Part shown: positions 18,079 to 25,307 of the stretch, piece after piece
Layout: every line of letters starts with the position of its first letter
Numbering within the stretch: the first letter of the stretch is position 1
Assembly: GCA_026390695.1 (NCBI GenBank)
Contig: JAPLFL010000128.1
Coordinates: 1-64,000, forward strand
Reading direction: 5' to 3'
Length of the DNA stretch: 64,000 nucleotides
DNA from: Candidatus Kapaibacterium sp.
GTDB lineage: Bacteria > Bacteroidota > Ignavibacteria > Kapaibacteriales > UBA2268
Translations under genes and position numbers: made by a program
Notes under the pieces: model-generated
The model's database searches: none
Seen by the model: the letters and a program-made list of their open reading frames with translations, nothing else
What the model was told of the DNA's origin: nothing

Positions 18079-19287
18079 ATGAAAACTAGTTTAACTCAAA
18101 AACTTTTATTATTAGCCTTAGCTTTAGGCTTAGGATTTATGATCGCCTGTACAGGCCCTGATGGCCCTCCGGGAAAAGACGGCGTTAATGGTACTAATGG
18201 TACCAACGGTAAGGATGGAACAAATGGCACTAACGGTACTAATGGTAAAGACGGTACTAGTGGTACTAATGGTAAAGACGGATCCCAGGATTGTGAGAAA
18301 TGTCATAATACTGCTAACTCAGATTTCTATAAGAAATGGTATCAGTATGACTTATCATTACATGGAAGAGGAATCGTATTTGAAGAAGAAGCCGGACGTA
18401 CTCAGTGCGGTGGCTGCCATAGTGGTAATGGATTTGCAGAAGCATGTGGATTAAATCAAAATGATGCCGTTACAGAAGCAACCAGTCCAATTAATTGTCG
18501 CGCTTGCCACTTTATTCACACAAATTATGATTCTACTGATTTCAAATTAAGATGGACTAAAGCTGTTACATTGCGTCAACCTGCAACTCCAGTTCAAACA
18601 TTTGATTTCCAAGGTGTCGGAAATACCTGTGCAAAATGCCATCAAGCTCGTACCATATCCCGCACTCAAACTGCAGATGGTAAAGTTGATACACTTGCAA
18701 AAGCAAGCGGAACAACTACCTACAGCCGCGTTGGACCTCATTATGGAATAATTTCTAATATGATGACTGGTATAGGAATTCCTCCAATGGCTGGTGTTAA
18801 TTATGGTACTCCAAATGATAACAGACATAGCTTCTTACCAAAGGGTTGTGTTTCTTGCCATATGGCACAAGATACGACCAATCCTGCAATGGGTGGTCAC
18901 GTGTTCACAATGCCACAGGCAAATTATCAAAACTTTACAACTGCGTACTTCAATGCAACTTGTAATCTTTGCCATCCAAAAGCAACTTTGAAAGCCGCTG
19001 CTAATACTACTTTAATTAAAAATGATATCGCAGCAATCAGAACTAAATTAATCAATGCAAATTTATTAGATACTACACAAGCACTTGCAGTTGAAAACGG
19101 TGTAACAACTTATAAAGTAATTGGTGAATATGTAAAAATTACTCCTAAAAAACTTTGCTTATTAGGAAGCGATACAGTTACAGCACTTATTAACTATCTA
19201 TATGTTGCAAAAGACAGAAGCAATGGCGCTCACAATCCAGCTTTAACAAAAGAAATTGTTAATGGTCTAAAGAATTTCTTTAAATAA
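18079..19287 (+). CDS. Multiheme c-type cytochrome lipoprotein with collagen-like linker, copy 1
   Basis: A 402-residue exported electron carrier. A lipoprotein signal (LLLLALALGLGFMIAC, Cys24) is followed by a collagen-like Gly-X-Y linker (about 26-68) rich in GTNGKDG. Six CXXCH heme sites follow: C72, C110, C140, C184, C257 and C295. Conserved His positions such as LHGRG, GPHYG and GAHNP may be distal ligands. The heme spacing and a DSTDFKLR block are shared with the paralogs at 20367 and 24043. I cannot name the family. It should be membrane-anchored in the periplasm or on the cell surface. Unlike the others, it is followed by a terminator with no barrel or Rieske gene. Its last heme is a normal CNLCH, where the paralogs carry CX3CH. 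Confidence 0.9.
   Translation: MKTSLTQKLLLLALALGLGFMIACTGPDGPPGKDGVNGTNGTNGKDGTNGTNGTNGKDGTSGTNGKDGSQDCEKCHNTANSDFYKKWYQYDLSLHGRGIVFEEEAGRTQCGGCHSGNGFAEACGLNQNDAVTEATSPINCRACHFIHTNYDSTDFKLRWTKAVTLRQPATPVQTFDFQGVGNTCAKCHQARTISRTQTADGKVDTLAKASGTTTYSRVGPHYGIISNMMTGIGIPPMAGVNYGTPNDNRHSFLPKGCVSCHMAQDTTNPAMGGHVFTMPQANYQNFTTAYFNATCNLCHPKATLKAAANTTLIKNDIAAIRTKLINANLLDTTQALAVENGVTTYKVIGEYVKITPKKLCLLGSDTVTALINYLYVAKDRSNGAHNPALTKEIVNGLKNFFK
18154..18282 (+). repeat. Collagen-like Gly-X-Y coding repeat
   Basis: Nine-base units of the type GGTACTAAT/GGTAAAGAC repeat in frame between the lipobox and the first heme. The two paralogs have only four to five triplets here, so the linker length differs strongly among copies. 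The DNA repeats make slippage-driven length change likely. Confidence 0.85.
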
Positions 19288-19306
19288 AATTAAATAACTT
19301 AATTTG

Positions 19307-19345
19307 AAAAGAGCTTCACGATTTTGTTGAAGCTCTTTTTTTTTT
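19307..19345 (+). terminator. Intrinsic terminator after cytochrome copy 1
   Basis: GAGCTTCA and TGAAGCTC form a stem around CGATTTTGT, followed by ten or more T. The same stem (GAGCTTC...GAAGCTC) ends the other two cytochrome genes. Confidence 0.95.
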
Positions 19346-19472
19346 GCACCGATTGTAAACATTGATATACCGCACCCTGACTGACTCAATAAACATATAA
19401 CTAACATTCATTCTTACTTACTTTATATTTTAAGAAAAGTATATATCCTTCTTATATCGTTTCCTACTTGAA

Positions 19473-19618
19473 GGCTGTCACTCCTGCGTATGCAGGAATC
19501 TCCTGATTGGTACTGGAAGGGGATTCCCGCATGCGCACAAATGACAAGAAAAGGTAATTTTCACACAGTCTCATGCGCACAAGTGACAATAATTCCTAAT
19601 TCATAAAGGAAATGATAT
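19473..19618. repeat. Dispersed palindromic repeat, second copy
   Basis: The 46 bp at 19491-19536 are the exact reverse complement of 209-254. The flank at 19558-19575 repeats the TTTTCACACAG motif, and 19589-19618 repeats the element at 1284-1316. The copy lies between cytochrome copies 1 and 2 and breaks up the island. Confidence 0.85.
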
Positions 19619-19639
19619 TATAAATACAGGGATCAACCT

Positions 19640-20205
19640 TCTACAGTGGCTTTTGAGGCATAGTGATTCAAATTAAAATATATATTCCTGTAACTTAAAA
19701 TCTCAGGATTTTCTAAAAATGAAATTGAAATTTTTCTAAACAAAACACTGATTTACAATTAGAAATATTTTTATTAGGTACATGGAAAATAATAAAATAT
19801 TTCATAAAAATTAATACTCATTTCAGACTCTAATCTCAAATTACTCATTCTAAATTACTTTTTTAATCTCATATATTATTTCATTACTAATAAAAAAATA
19901 ATTTTGATCCCTCAAATAATGTATTTTTTAGAAGAACTTTTTTATTAACAGTCAAAATCGTGTAAATTTTTGATTGCCAACAAATCTAAGAATTTTTGAA
20001 AAATATTGAGATTAGTTATAATAAATACTCGAAATAAAACAGGATAAATTCCAGATAATTAATTAATTGGATTTACCTAAAAATTCTATCATTAACTAAA
20101 TAATATTTGTTGCTAATAAAAGAAACTATTTTTTATCTATATCAATATTATTTTTGCCATCTATATTCATAATTTAATACTTTCAAATTGAGAAGTAATC
20201 ATCCT
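19640..20205. other. AT-rich gene-free stretch between cytochrome copies 1 and 2
   Basis: No ORF, RNA gene or clear palindrome is visible here. If a barrel and a Rieske gene once followed copy 1, no remnant of them can be recognised by eye in this interval. Confidence 0.5.
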
Positions 20206-20211
20206 CAAATT

Positions 20212-20366
20212 AATTGTTTAAAATGAGCTAAATACTTACAAACAATTAATTTGCAGAGATTTTATTTTTTATTATTTTGCATACTGTGAATGTAATAAAG
20301 TAATAAATTTAGTTCTTTTACAATTTCTAAATGTTTTTTTTAAATTCTTAATAGGAGATTTTTTTT
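20212..20366 (+). promoter_or_regulatory. Conserved upstream element of cytochrome copy 2
   Basis: ATTGTTTAAAATGAGCTAAA, CTTACAAACAA and TTAATTTGCA (20246-20255) match the elements before copies 1 and 3. Further shared blocks are AATGTAATAAAGTAATAAAT and TTTACAATTT. A TAGGAGATT ribosome binding site precedes the ATG. Confidence 0.7.
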
Positions 20367-21524
20367 ATGAAAACTAGTTTAACTCAGAAACTAATGTTGT
20401 TGGCCTTAGCCCTTGGCTTAGGATTTCTTGTAGCTTGCACTGGCCCTGAAGGCCCAGCCGGTAAAGATGGAGCAGCGGGTAAACCTGCATCTCAAGATTG
20501 CGAAAAGTGTCATAATTCTGCAAACTCAGACTTTTATCTAAAATGGTATCAATATGAACAGTCAAAGCATGGAACTGGTGCATTATGGGAAGAAGAAGGC
20601 GGTCGTGGCTCTTCATGCGGTCTTTGTCATAATGGTGACGGATTTGTTCAAGCAGTAAGCACTGGAGCTGCAGACCCAACTACAGCAGGTGTAGCACCTA
20701 TTTCCTGCCGTACCTGCCATTTTATTCATACTGCTTATGATTCAACAGACTTTAAATTAAGATTGACTGCTGGCTTCAAGGCAAGAAATGATACTACAAA
20801 ATCTTTTGACTTTAAAGGAAGTTCAAATACCTGCGCAAAATGCCATCAATTACGTACATATACTCGTTTAAAAGCCAAAGCAGCCGGTTTAGATTCTATC
20901 TTTATCTCAGCTACAGCCGCCTTATCTGTTAATAATGGTTATACTTCACGTGGCCCACACTATGGAATTGCAGCAAATATGATGACTGGTGTTGGAATTG
21001 AAAAATGGAATGCTAATGTTAATGCCGGTTCTGGCTTTGATCCTGCAAGTTATACAACAAATCCTCATAATGTGAATAATTCATGCGTTGCATGCCATAT
21101 GAGCCAGGATACAACAAATCAGTTTAATGGTGGTCATAAATTCTTTAATCCTGCAACAGGTATTGCAAAAACAAGTGCAGCTTCATGGGCTGCTAATGGT
21201 TGTGTTGATGCATGCCATGCTAGAAAAGATTTGGGTACACTAACTATCTACAAACAATTGCAAACCGATTTACCTGCTATTGCAAAAATTCTTGTTCAAA
21301 AAGGTTTGATCACTGTTGTACAGGATACAAACAAATATAGCGGTGAAATCAGTTTATTACCTGTTAGCTTCCAAGTGAAAAACAAAGGTGCAAACTTAAT
21401 AGGTAGCGATACTGTAAGTGCTATGTTCACATTCTTAAACATTTACAAAGATAAGAGCCTTGGGGCTCATAACCCTGCTTTGATGAAGGGTGCTGTTGAC
21501 GCTTTAAAAGCTTTCTTTAAATAG
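20367..21524 (+). CDS. Multiheme c-type cytochrome lipoprotein, copy 2
   Basis: A 385-residue paralog of the 18079 gene. The lipobox cysteine is Cys24 (GLGFLVAC), followed by a short GPEGPAGKDGAAGK linker. Five CXXCH sites start at C45, C84, C114, C156 and C240. A sixth site has three residues between the cysteines, CVDACH (279-284). The motif YEQSKHGTG is typical of axial-ligand loops in multiheme cytochromes, and GPHYG and GAHNP are kept. It is the first gene of a module followed by the heme-bearing barrel (21613) and the Rieske lipoprotein (22893), although a terminator lies after its stop. It probably acts in periplasmic or outer-membrane electron transfer; the redox partner and substrate are unknown. 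Confidence 0.9.
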   Translation: MKTSLTQKLMLLALALGLGFLVACTGPEGPAGKDGAAGKPASQDCEKCHNSANSDFYLKWYQYEQSKHGTGALWEEEGGRGSSCGLCHNGDGFVQAVSTGAADPTTAGVAPISCRTCHFIHTAYDSTDFKLRLTAGFKARNDTTKSFDFKGSSNTCAKCHQLRTYTRLKAKAAGLDSIFISATAALSVNNGYTSRGPHYGIAANMMTGVGIEKWNANVNAGSGFDPASYTTNPHNVNNSCVACHMSQDTTNQFNGGHKFFNPATGIAKTSAASWAANGCVDACHARKDLGTLTIYKQLQTDLPAIAKILVQKGLITVVQDTNKYSGEISLLPVSFQVKNKGANLIGSDTVSAMFTFLNIYKDKSLGAHNPALMKGAVDALKAFFK

Positions 21525-21544
21525 TAATTTTGATTTCTGGTATA

Positions 21545-21578
21545 AGAGCTTCGCGGGTTTCGTCGAAGCTCTTTTTTT
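21545..21578 (+). terminator. Intrinsic terminator inside module 2, between cytochrome and barrel
   Basis: AGAGCTTCG and CGAAGCTCT form the stem around CGGGTTTCGT, followed by seven T. The barrel gene starts only 35 bp later with no room for a clear promoter, so partial readthrough probably sets the cytochrome to barrel ratio. Confidence 0.9.
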
Positions 21579-21612
21579 AAATAAATGTTTTTTTCACAAT
21601 TCGGAAGAATTT

Positions 21613-22872
21613 ATGTTAAAACTAACAGTTTACTTAACCCTGATACTAATCACTGCAACTACGGCTCTTGCCAGGCCACAATACTCAATTTTACAATCTT
21701 ATGGAATCAAATGCACAGGTTGTCATATTTCTATCAATGGCGGTGGCGCTCGTAATGCACAAGGAAACATTTCAAGGAACTCTATAAGTCTTATACCGGC
21801 AGATAAAATTCCGGTTCTTGGGACTGTATTTGATAAAATCTCAAATAATAATTCCTTTTTTGACGATAAGATTATGTGGGGAATGGATGTTCGCTACCAA
21901 TCTGCACGTTGGCCTGCAGCAGCAGATACGGTAACATTAAAAAGAACAGCACGAGATCAGATGATCATGCAATTTACTCCATATTTAATTTTTACTCCAG
22001 TTGAGTGGCTCCAGATCGATGGTCTTTATAATATAGCCTCAGAGATTGATGCAAGATTGATGACTGGTCAGCAGCCCTGGATGGCAGCACTTACAATTAA
22101 AACAACTAATTGGATGGACGGTTGGTTGCCAAACTTTAAAGCAGGTAAATTTCAGCCCGGTATCGGTATCAGATGGGACGATCACACTGTTTTGAACCGA
22201 TATGCTTATGGAGTTAGCAAAGGAAAAGGTACACAAGGGAAAAACGGTGAAGATTATTTCTCAAGAACCCCCTTATATCCATCGGATGATTATGCAGAAT
22301 ACGGAGCAGAACTCAACTTTGAAAAGATTGACTGGCTTGAATTAGCTGTCGGAGGTTTCATGGCGGACAATTTGGTAACGATGTCTCAGATAACAGATAG
22401 AAGCGGAGTTAAGCATAATGTTGTTGATTCGGGTTCTTTTTCATTAACAGGAAAAATTCTTGTTATCCCGCCTGTATGGCATGGAATTGCATCTTTTATT
22501 GGTGGAACATTCTTGAAAAATAATGATTATTTATTATCAAATGCATTCCTAAGTTTTGGTATAGGTGATAAATTCTGTGCTATTGCTGAATTTGCTCGAT
22601 CTGAAAAGAAAGACCTCAGACAAACTCAGGCATATTTATTCGAAGCAGATTATCAGATAAAAGATTATTTGATCCCTTTTGTAAGATTAGAGCACTCCGT
22701 ATGCCGCGAGCATAGCGCTCTTAACCCAATTTATGCAACTCAGTATGATTTTGGTATGCATCTAAATCTTTTACCATTTATTGAATTGATCCCGGAGTAT
22801 AGAATTTTCAGATACGAACACATTCCGGGCTATGCTTCGCAGTGGACATTCCAATTACATGTATTCTATTAA
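21613..22872 (+). CDS. Outer-membrane beta-barrel-like protein with N-terminal heme c motif, copy 1
   Basis: A 419-residue exported protein. The signal peptide (LTLILITATTALA, cleavage after about residue 20) is followed by RPQYSILQSYGIKCTGCHIS with one CXXCH (Cys34-His38). The rest alternates polar and aromatic residues in strand-like runs and ends in HVFY, a terminal aromatic typical of outer-membrane barrels. Strongly conserved stretches shared with the 25308 paralog include FDKISNNNSFFDDK, GKFQPGIGIRWDDHTVL and PDDYAEYGAEL. I infer an outer-membrane barrel carrying a heme near its periplasmic mouth, in the spirit of porin-cytochrome conduits but not recognisably MtrB or PioB. The start follows a GGAAG site, and the Rieske gene follows 20 bp downstream. 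Confidence 0.8.
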   Translation: MLKLTVYLTLILITATTALARPQYSILQSYGIKCTGCHISINGGGARNAQGNISRNSISLIPADKIPVLGTVFDKISNNNSFFDDKIMWGMDVRYQSARWPAAADTVTLKRTARDQMIMQFTPYLIFTPVEWLQIDGLYNIASEIDARLMTGQQPWMAALTIKTTNWMDGWLPNFKAGKFQPGIGIRWDDHTVLNRYAYGVSKGKGTQGKNGEDYFSRTPLYPSDDYAEYGAELNFEKIDWLELAVGGFMADNLVTMSQITDRSGVKHNVVDSGSFSLTGKILVIPPVWHGIASFIGGTFLKNNDYLLSNAFLSFGIGDKFCAIAEFARSEKKDLRQTQAYLFEADYQIKDYLIPFVRLEHSVCREHSALNPIYATQYDFGMHLNLLPFIELIPEYRIFRYEHIPGYASQWTFQLHVFY

Positions 22873-22892
22873 TCAAACTAAGGAGAAATAAA

Positions 22893-23378
22893 ATGGAAAA
22901 ATCAGATAGAAGAAAATTTTTAAAGCAAGCCAGTCTTTTGGTTGGTACGGGGATTTGTGTCACATGCGCATCATCATTTCTTAATTCCTGCGAACAAGAT
23001 ATAATCATTCCACCTGTTCCGAAATATACCGGCAAACAGACTATACCGATCAGCGGCGCTCTGGCCAATGATTACGGCTTTTTAGAATATTCATTCTCGT
23101 ATTATCTTGATGGCAAAACTTATAGTAAAACCATCCTGATTGTTAATGAAGGCGGAGGTGTATTTCAGGCATTTGATAATAAATGTCCACATTGGGGTGT
23201 GCCAATTGCTGTACAAGCAAGTTCAAAGGACATCAAATGCTCAGTTCATGCTACTCTGTTTGAATTATCAACCGGAGCTGTAAAGCAAAATGGTTCGGGC
23301 GGAGCACTGAATCCTTTGGGAACCTACACTACTAAGGTTGTTGGAACAAATGTGGAAGTCACGTTTGGAGATAAATAA
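22893..23378 (+). CDS. Rieske [2Fe-2S] lipoprotein, copy 1
   Basis: A 161-residue Rieske-type protein. The N terminus combines a twin-arginine-like DRRKFLKQ with a lipobox (SSFLNSC, Cys33), so it should be exported folded and lipid-anchored. The cluster ligands are Cys98 and His100 (CPH) and Cys116 and His119 (CSVH), with 15 residues between the pairs, the standard Rieske spacing. The ORF track starts upstream inside the barrel gene; the ATG at 22893 after AAGGAGAAATAAA is chosen. It has no cytochrome b partner nearby, so it is not an ordinary bc1 subunit. Its place after a cytochrome and a heme-barrel suggests it hands electrons to or from them. Confidence 0.9.
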   Translation: MEKSDRRKFLKQASLLVGTGICVTCASSFLNSCEQDIIIPPVPKYTGKQTIPISGALANDYGFLEYSFSYYLDGKTYSKTILIVNEGGGVFQAFDNKCPHWGVPIAVQASSKDIKCSVHATLFELSTGAVKQNGSGGALNPLGTYTTKVVGTNVEVTFGDK

Positions 23379-23489
23379 TTTTAATATTTTTCTTAAATAA
23401 ATAGGATAATATAAGTTTGAACGAAATTGTATCATAGCCATTATCATACAATATTTCCAAATTAAAATTATTATTAAAAATCCTCTATT

Positions 23490-23527
23490 CATCCGATGTC
23501 AGTTTAACATCGGATGATTTTTTTTAT
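23490..23527 (+). terminator. Intrinsic terminator after Rieske copy 1
   Basis: TCATCCGATGT and ACATCGGATGA form an 11-bp stem around CAGTTTA, followed by a T-run. It ends module 2 about 110 bp after the Rieske stop codon. Confidence 0.9.
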
Positions 23528-23530
23528 ACC

Positions 23531-23644
23531 CTAAAACTGGCTTGTGATGAGGATTTTGATTGACATTGAAAACCCAAATTGAAAAAGGAGTTAAATATAT
23601 TAATCATTTCGGTTAGCCTATATTATCTTCTAAAACTGGCTTGT
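23531..23644 (+). repeat. Pair of 15-bp direct repeats
   Basis: CTAAAACTGGCTTGT occurs at 23531-23545 and 23630-23644, 99 bp apart, directly after the module 2 terminator. Their role is unknown; they could be old recombination scars. The rest of 23645-23880 is AT-rich without a gene. Confidence 0.8.
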
Positions 23645-23886
23645 AATCATGTTAATTCAGCTATTATAAAAATGAAGTTAAAACTGATTACTGAATTTAA
23701 TACAATAAAATTAAATTTATTTTCAATGTAAAATCTAATGTAGTTAATATTCAAAATTTTCCATAAATAAGCGAATTATTTATTTATATTTTACTAAATG
23801 ATTTATTTATGATGAATTTTCATCAAATTAATCATTTACTCATTCTTTAAAACTCTTTTATTTTCAGCTAATTATACTTCTAAAAT

Positions 23887-24042
23887 AATTGTTTAGATAC
23901 GGCTAAACCCTTACAAAGAATTAATTTGCAGTCATTTATATTTTATCTAATTTGGAATTAGTTAATGTAACAAAGCAATAAATTTAATTCTTTTACAATT
24001 TCAATATTTTTTAAACTCAAATTTTTTTTAGGAGATTTTATT
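23887..24042 (+). promoter_or_regulatory. Conserved upstream element of cytochrome copy 3
   Basis: ATTGTTTAGATACGGCTAAA, CTTACAAAGAA and TTAATTTGCA (23921-23930) lie 113 nt before the ATG, as before copies 1 and 2. The shared AATGTAACAAAGCAATAAAT, TTTACAATTT and TTAGGAGATTTT blocks follow in the same order. Confidence 0.7.
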
Positions 24043-25218
24043 ATGAAAACTAGTTTAACACAAAAACTAATGTTGTTAGCCTTAGCCCTTGGTTTAGGTG
24101 TATTAGTCGCTTGTACAGGCGCAGAAGGCCCAATGGGAAAAGATGGAACAAATGGTAAGGACGCTTCACAAGATTGTGAAAAATGTCACAATGCTGCCAA
24201 TACTGATTTCTATACCAAATGGTATCAGTACAAACAATCAGTTCACGGAACTGGCGAACTTTGGCAAGGTGAAGGCGGACGTGGTACTACTTGTGCTGTT
24301 TGCCATAATGGTGACGGATTTGTTCAAGCTGTTAGCAATGACGCTTTAGACGCAACTACAGCAGGCGTTACACCTATTACCTGCCGCACATGCCATTTCA
24401 TTCATACAAAATATGATTCAACCGATTTCAAATTAAGATTATCAACTGCTTTCCAATGCAGAATTGATACAACCAAACCAAGATTTGATTTCAAAGGAAA
24501 TTCAAATACTTGCGGAAAATGTCACCAATTACGTACTTATGCTCGTTTAACCAGCACTGTTGGAACAAATCCTGGATTTGATTCAATTTTTGTATCAGCA
24601 ACTGCAGCAATCACTACAAACAATGGTTATACAGCTCGCGGCCCTCACTACGGTATCGCAACAAACATGATGACCGGTGTTGGTTTGAAATCATGGAAAG
24701 CCAATGCAAATGCAGGTTCAGGCTTTGATCCGGCTTCAATTACTACACCTAATCCTCATGCAGCTCTTAATGATGCTTGTGTTGCTTGCCATATGAGCCA
24801 AGACACAACTAACGTTTTCAACGGAGGTCATAAATTCTTCAACCCAGCCACTGGTATAGCAAAAATGCCAGCTAAAGATTGGAAAGATGATGGATGTATG
24901 GATGCTTGCCATGCTAAAAAAGATTTAGGCACATTAGCTATCTACAAACAAATGCAAACTGATTTACCTGCAATGGCAAAACTTCTTGTTCAAAAAGGTT
25001 TATTAAATGAAATTCAAGATACAAATAAATATACCGGTGTTATCAGTCTTTTACCTGTAAGTATGCAAGTACCTAAAAAGGGTGTAAACTGGCTTGGTAG
25101 TGATACAGTATCTGCTATTCATAATTTTGTCACTATGTACAAAGATCGTAGCTTAGGCGCACACAATCCTGCTTTAATGAAGGGTATGATGGATGCTTTA
25201 AAGAACTTCTTTAAATAA
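24043..25218 (+). CDS. Multiheme c-type cytochrome lipoprotein, copy 3
   Basis: A 391-residue paralog, closest to copy 2. The lipobox cysteine is Cys24 (GLGVLVAC), with a short GAEGPMGKDGTNGKD linker. Canonical sites are CEKCH (45), CAVCH (84), CRTCH (114), CGKCH (157) and CVACH. The last site is CMDACH (285-290), again CX3CH. YKQSVHGTG, GPHYG and GAHNP are conserved as potential ligand histidines. It heads the second complete module, followed by a barrel (25308) and a Rieske protein (26575). Near-identity of N-terminal and C-terminal ends with copy 2 indicates duplication of the whole three-gene unit. Periplasmic or surface location is inferred from the lipoprotein signal. Confidence 0.9.
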   Translation: MKTSLTQKLMLLALALGLGVLVACTGAEGPMGKDGTNGKDASQDCEKCHNAANTDFYTKWYQYKQSVHGTGELWQGEGGRGTTCAVCHNGDGFVQAVSNDALDATTAGVTPITCRTCHFIHTKYDSTDFKLRLSTAFQCRIDTTKPRFDFKGNSNTCGKCHQLRTYARLTSTVGTNPGFDSIFVSATAAITTNNGYTARGPHYGIATNMMTGVGLKSWKANANAGSGFDPASITTPNPHAALNDACVACHMSQDTTNVFNGGHKFFNPATGIAKMPAKDWKDDGCMDACHAKKDLGTLAIYKQMQTDLPAMAKLLVQKGLLNEIQDTNKYTGVISLLPVSMQVPKKGVNWLGSDTVSAIHNFVTMYKDRSLGAHNPALMKGMMDALKNFFK

Positions 25219-25238
25219 TTGATTAAATTGCTTAAATT

Positions 25239-25274
25239 TGAGCTTCGCGATTAATTTCGTGAAGCTCTTTTTTT
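25239..25274 (+). terminator. Intrinsic terminator inside module 3, between cytochrome and barrel
   Basis: GAGCTTCGCGA and TTCGTGAAGCTC pair imperfectly around a short AT loop, followed by T7. It has the same place and stem as in module 2, which supports a selected, attenuator-like role. Confidence 0.9.
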
Positions 25275-25307
25275 ACCAAAACATTTTTTTACAATCTGGA
25301 AGAATTT

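Noticed and set aside
18161-18454. 97-residue ORF in another frame of the collagen-like region
   Set aside because: Shadow of the 18079 cytochrome; the Met/Val/Leu repeat comes from the 9-bp units.
20374-20679. 101-residue minus-strand ORF opposite cytochrome 2
   Set aside because: Lies wholly inside the heme-coding frame and has no own features.
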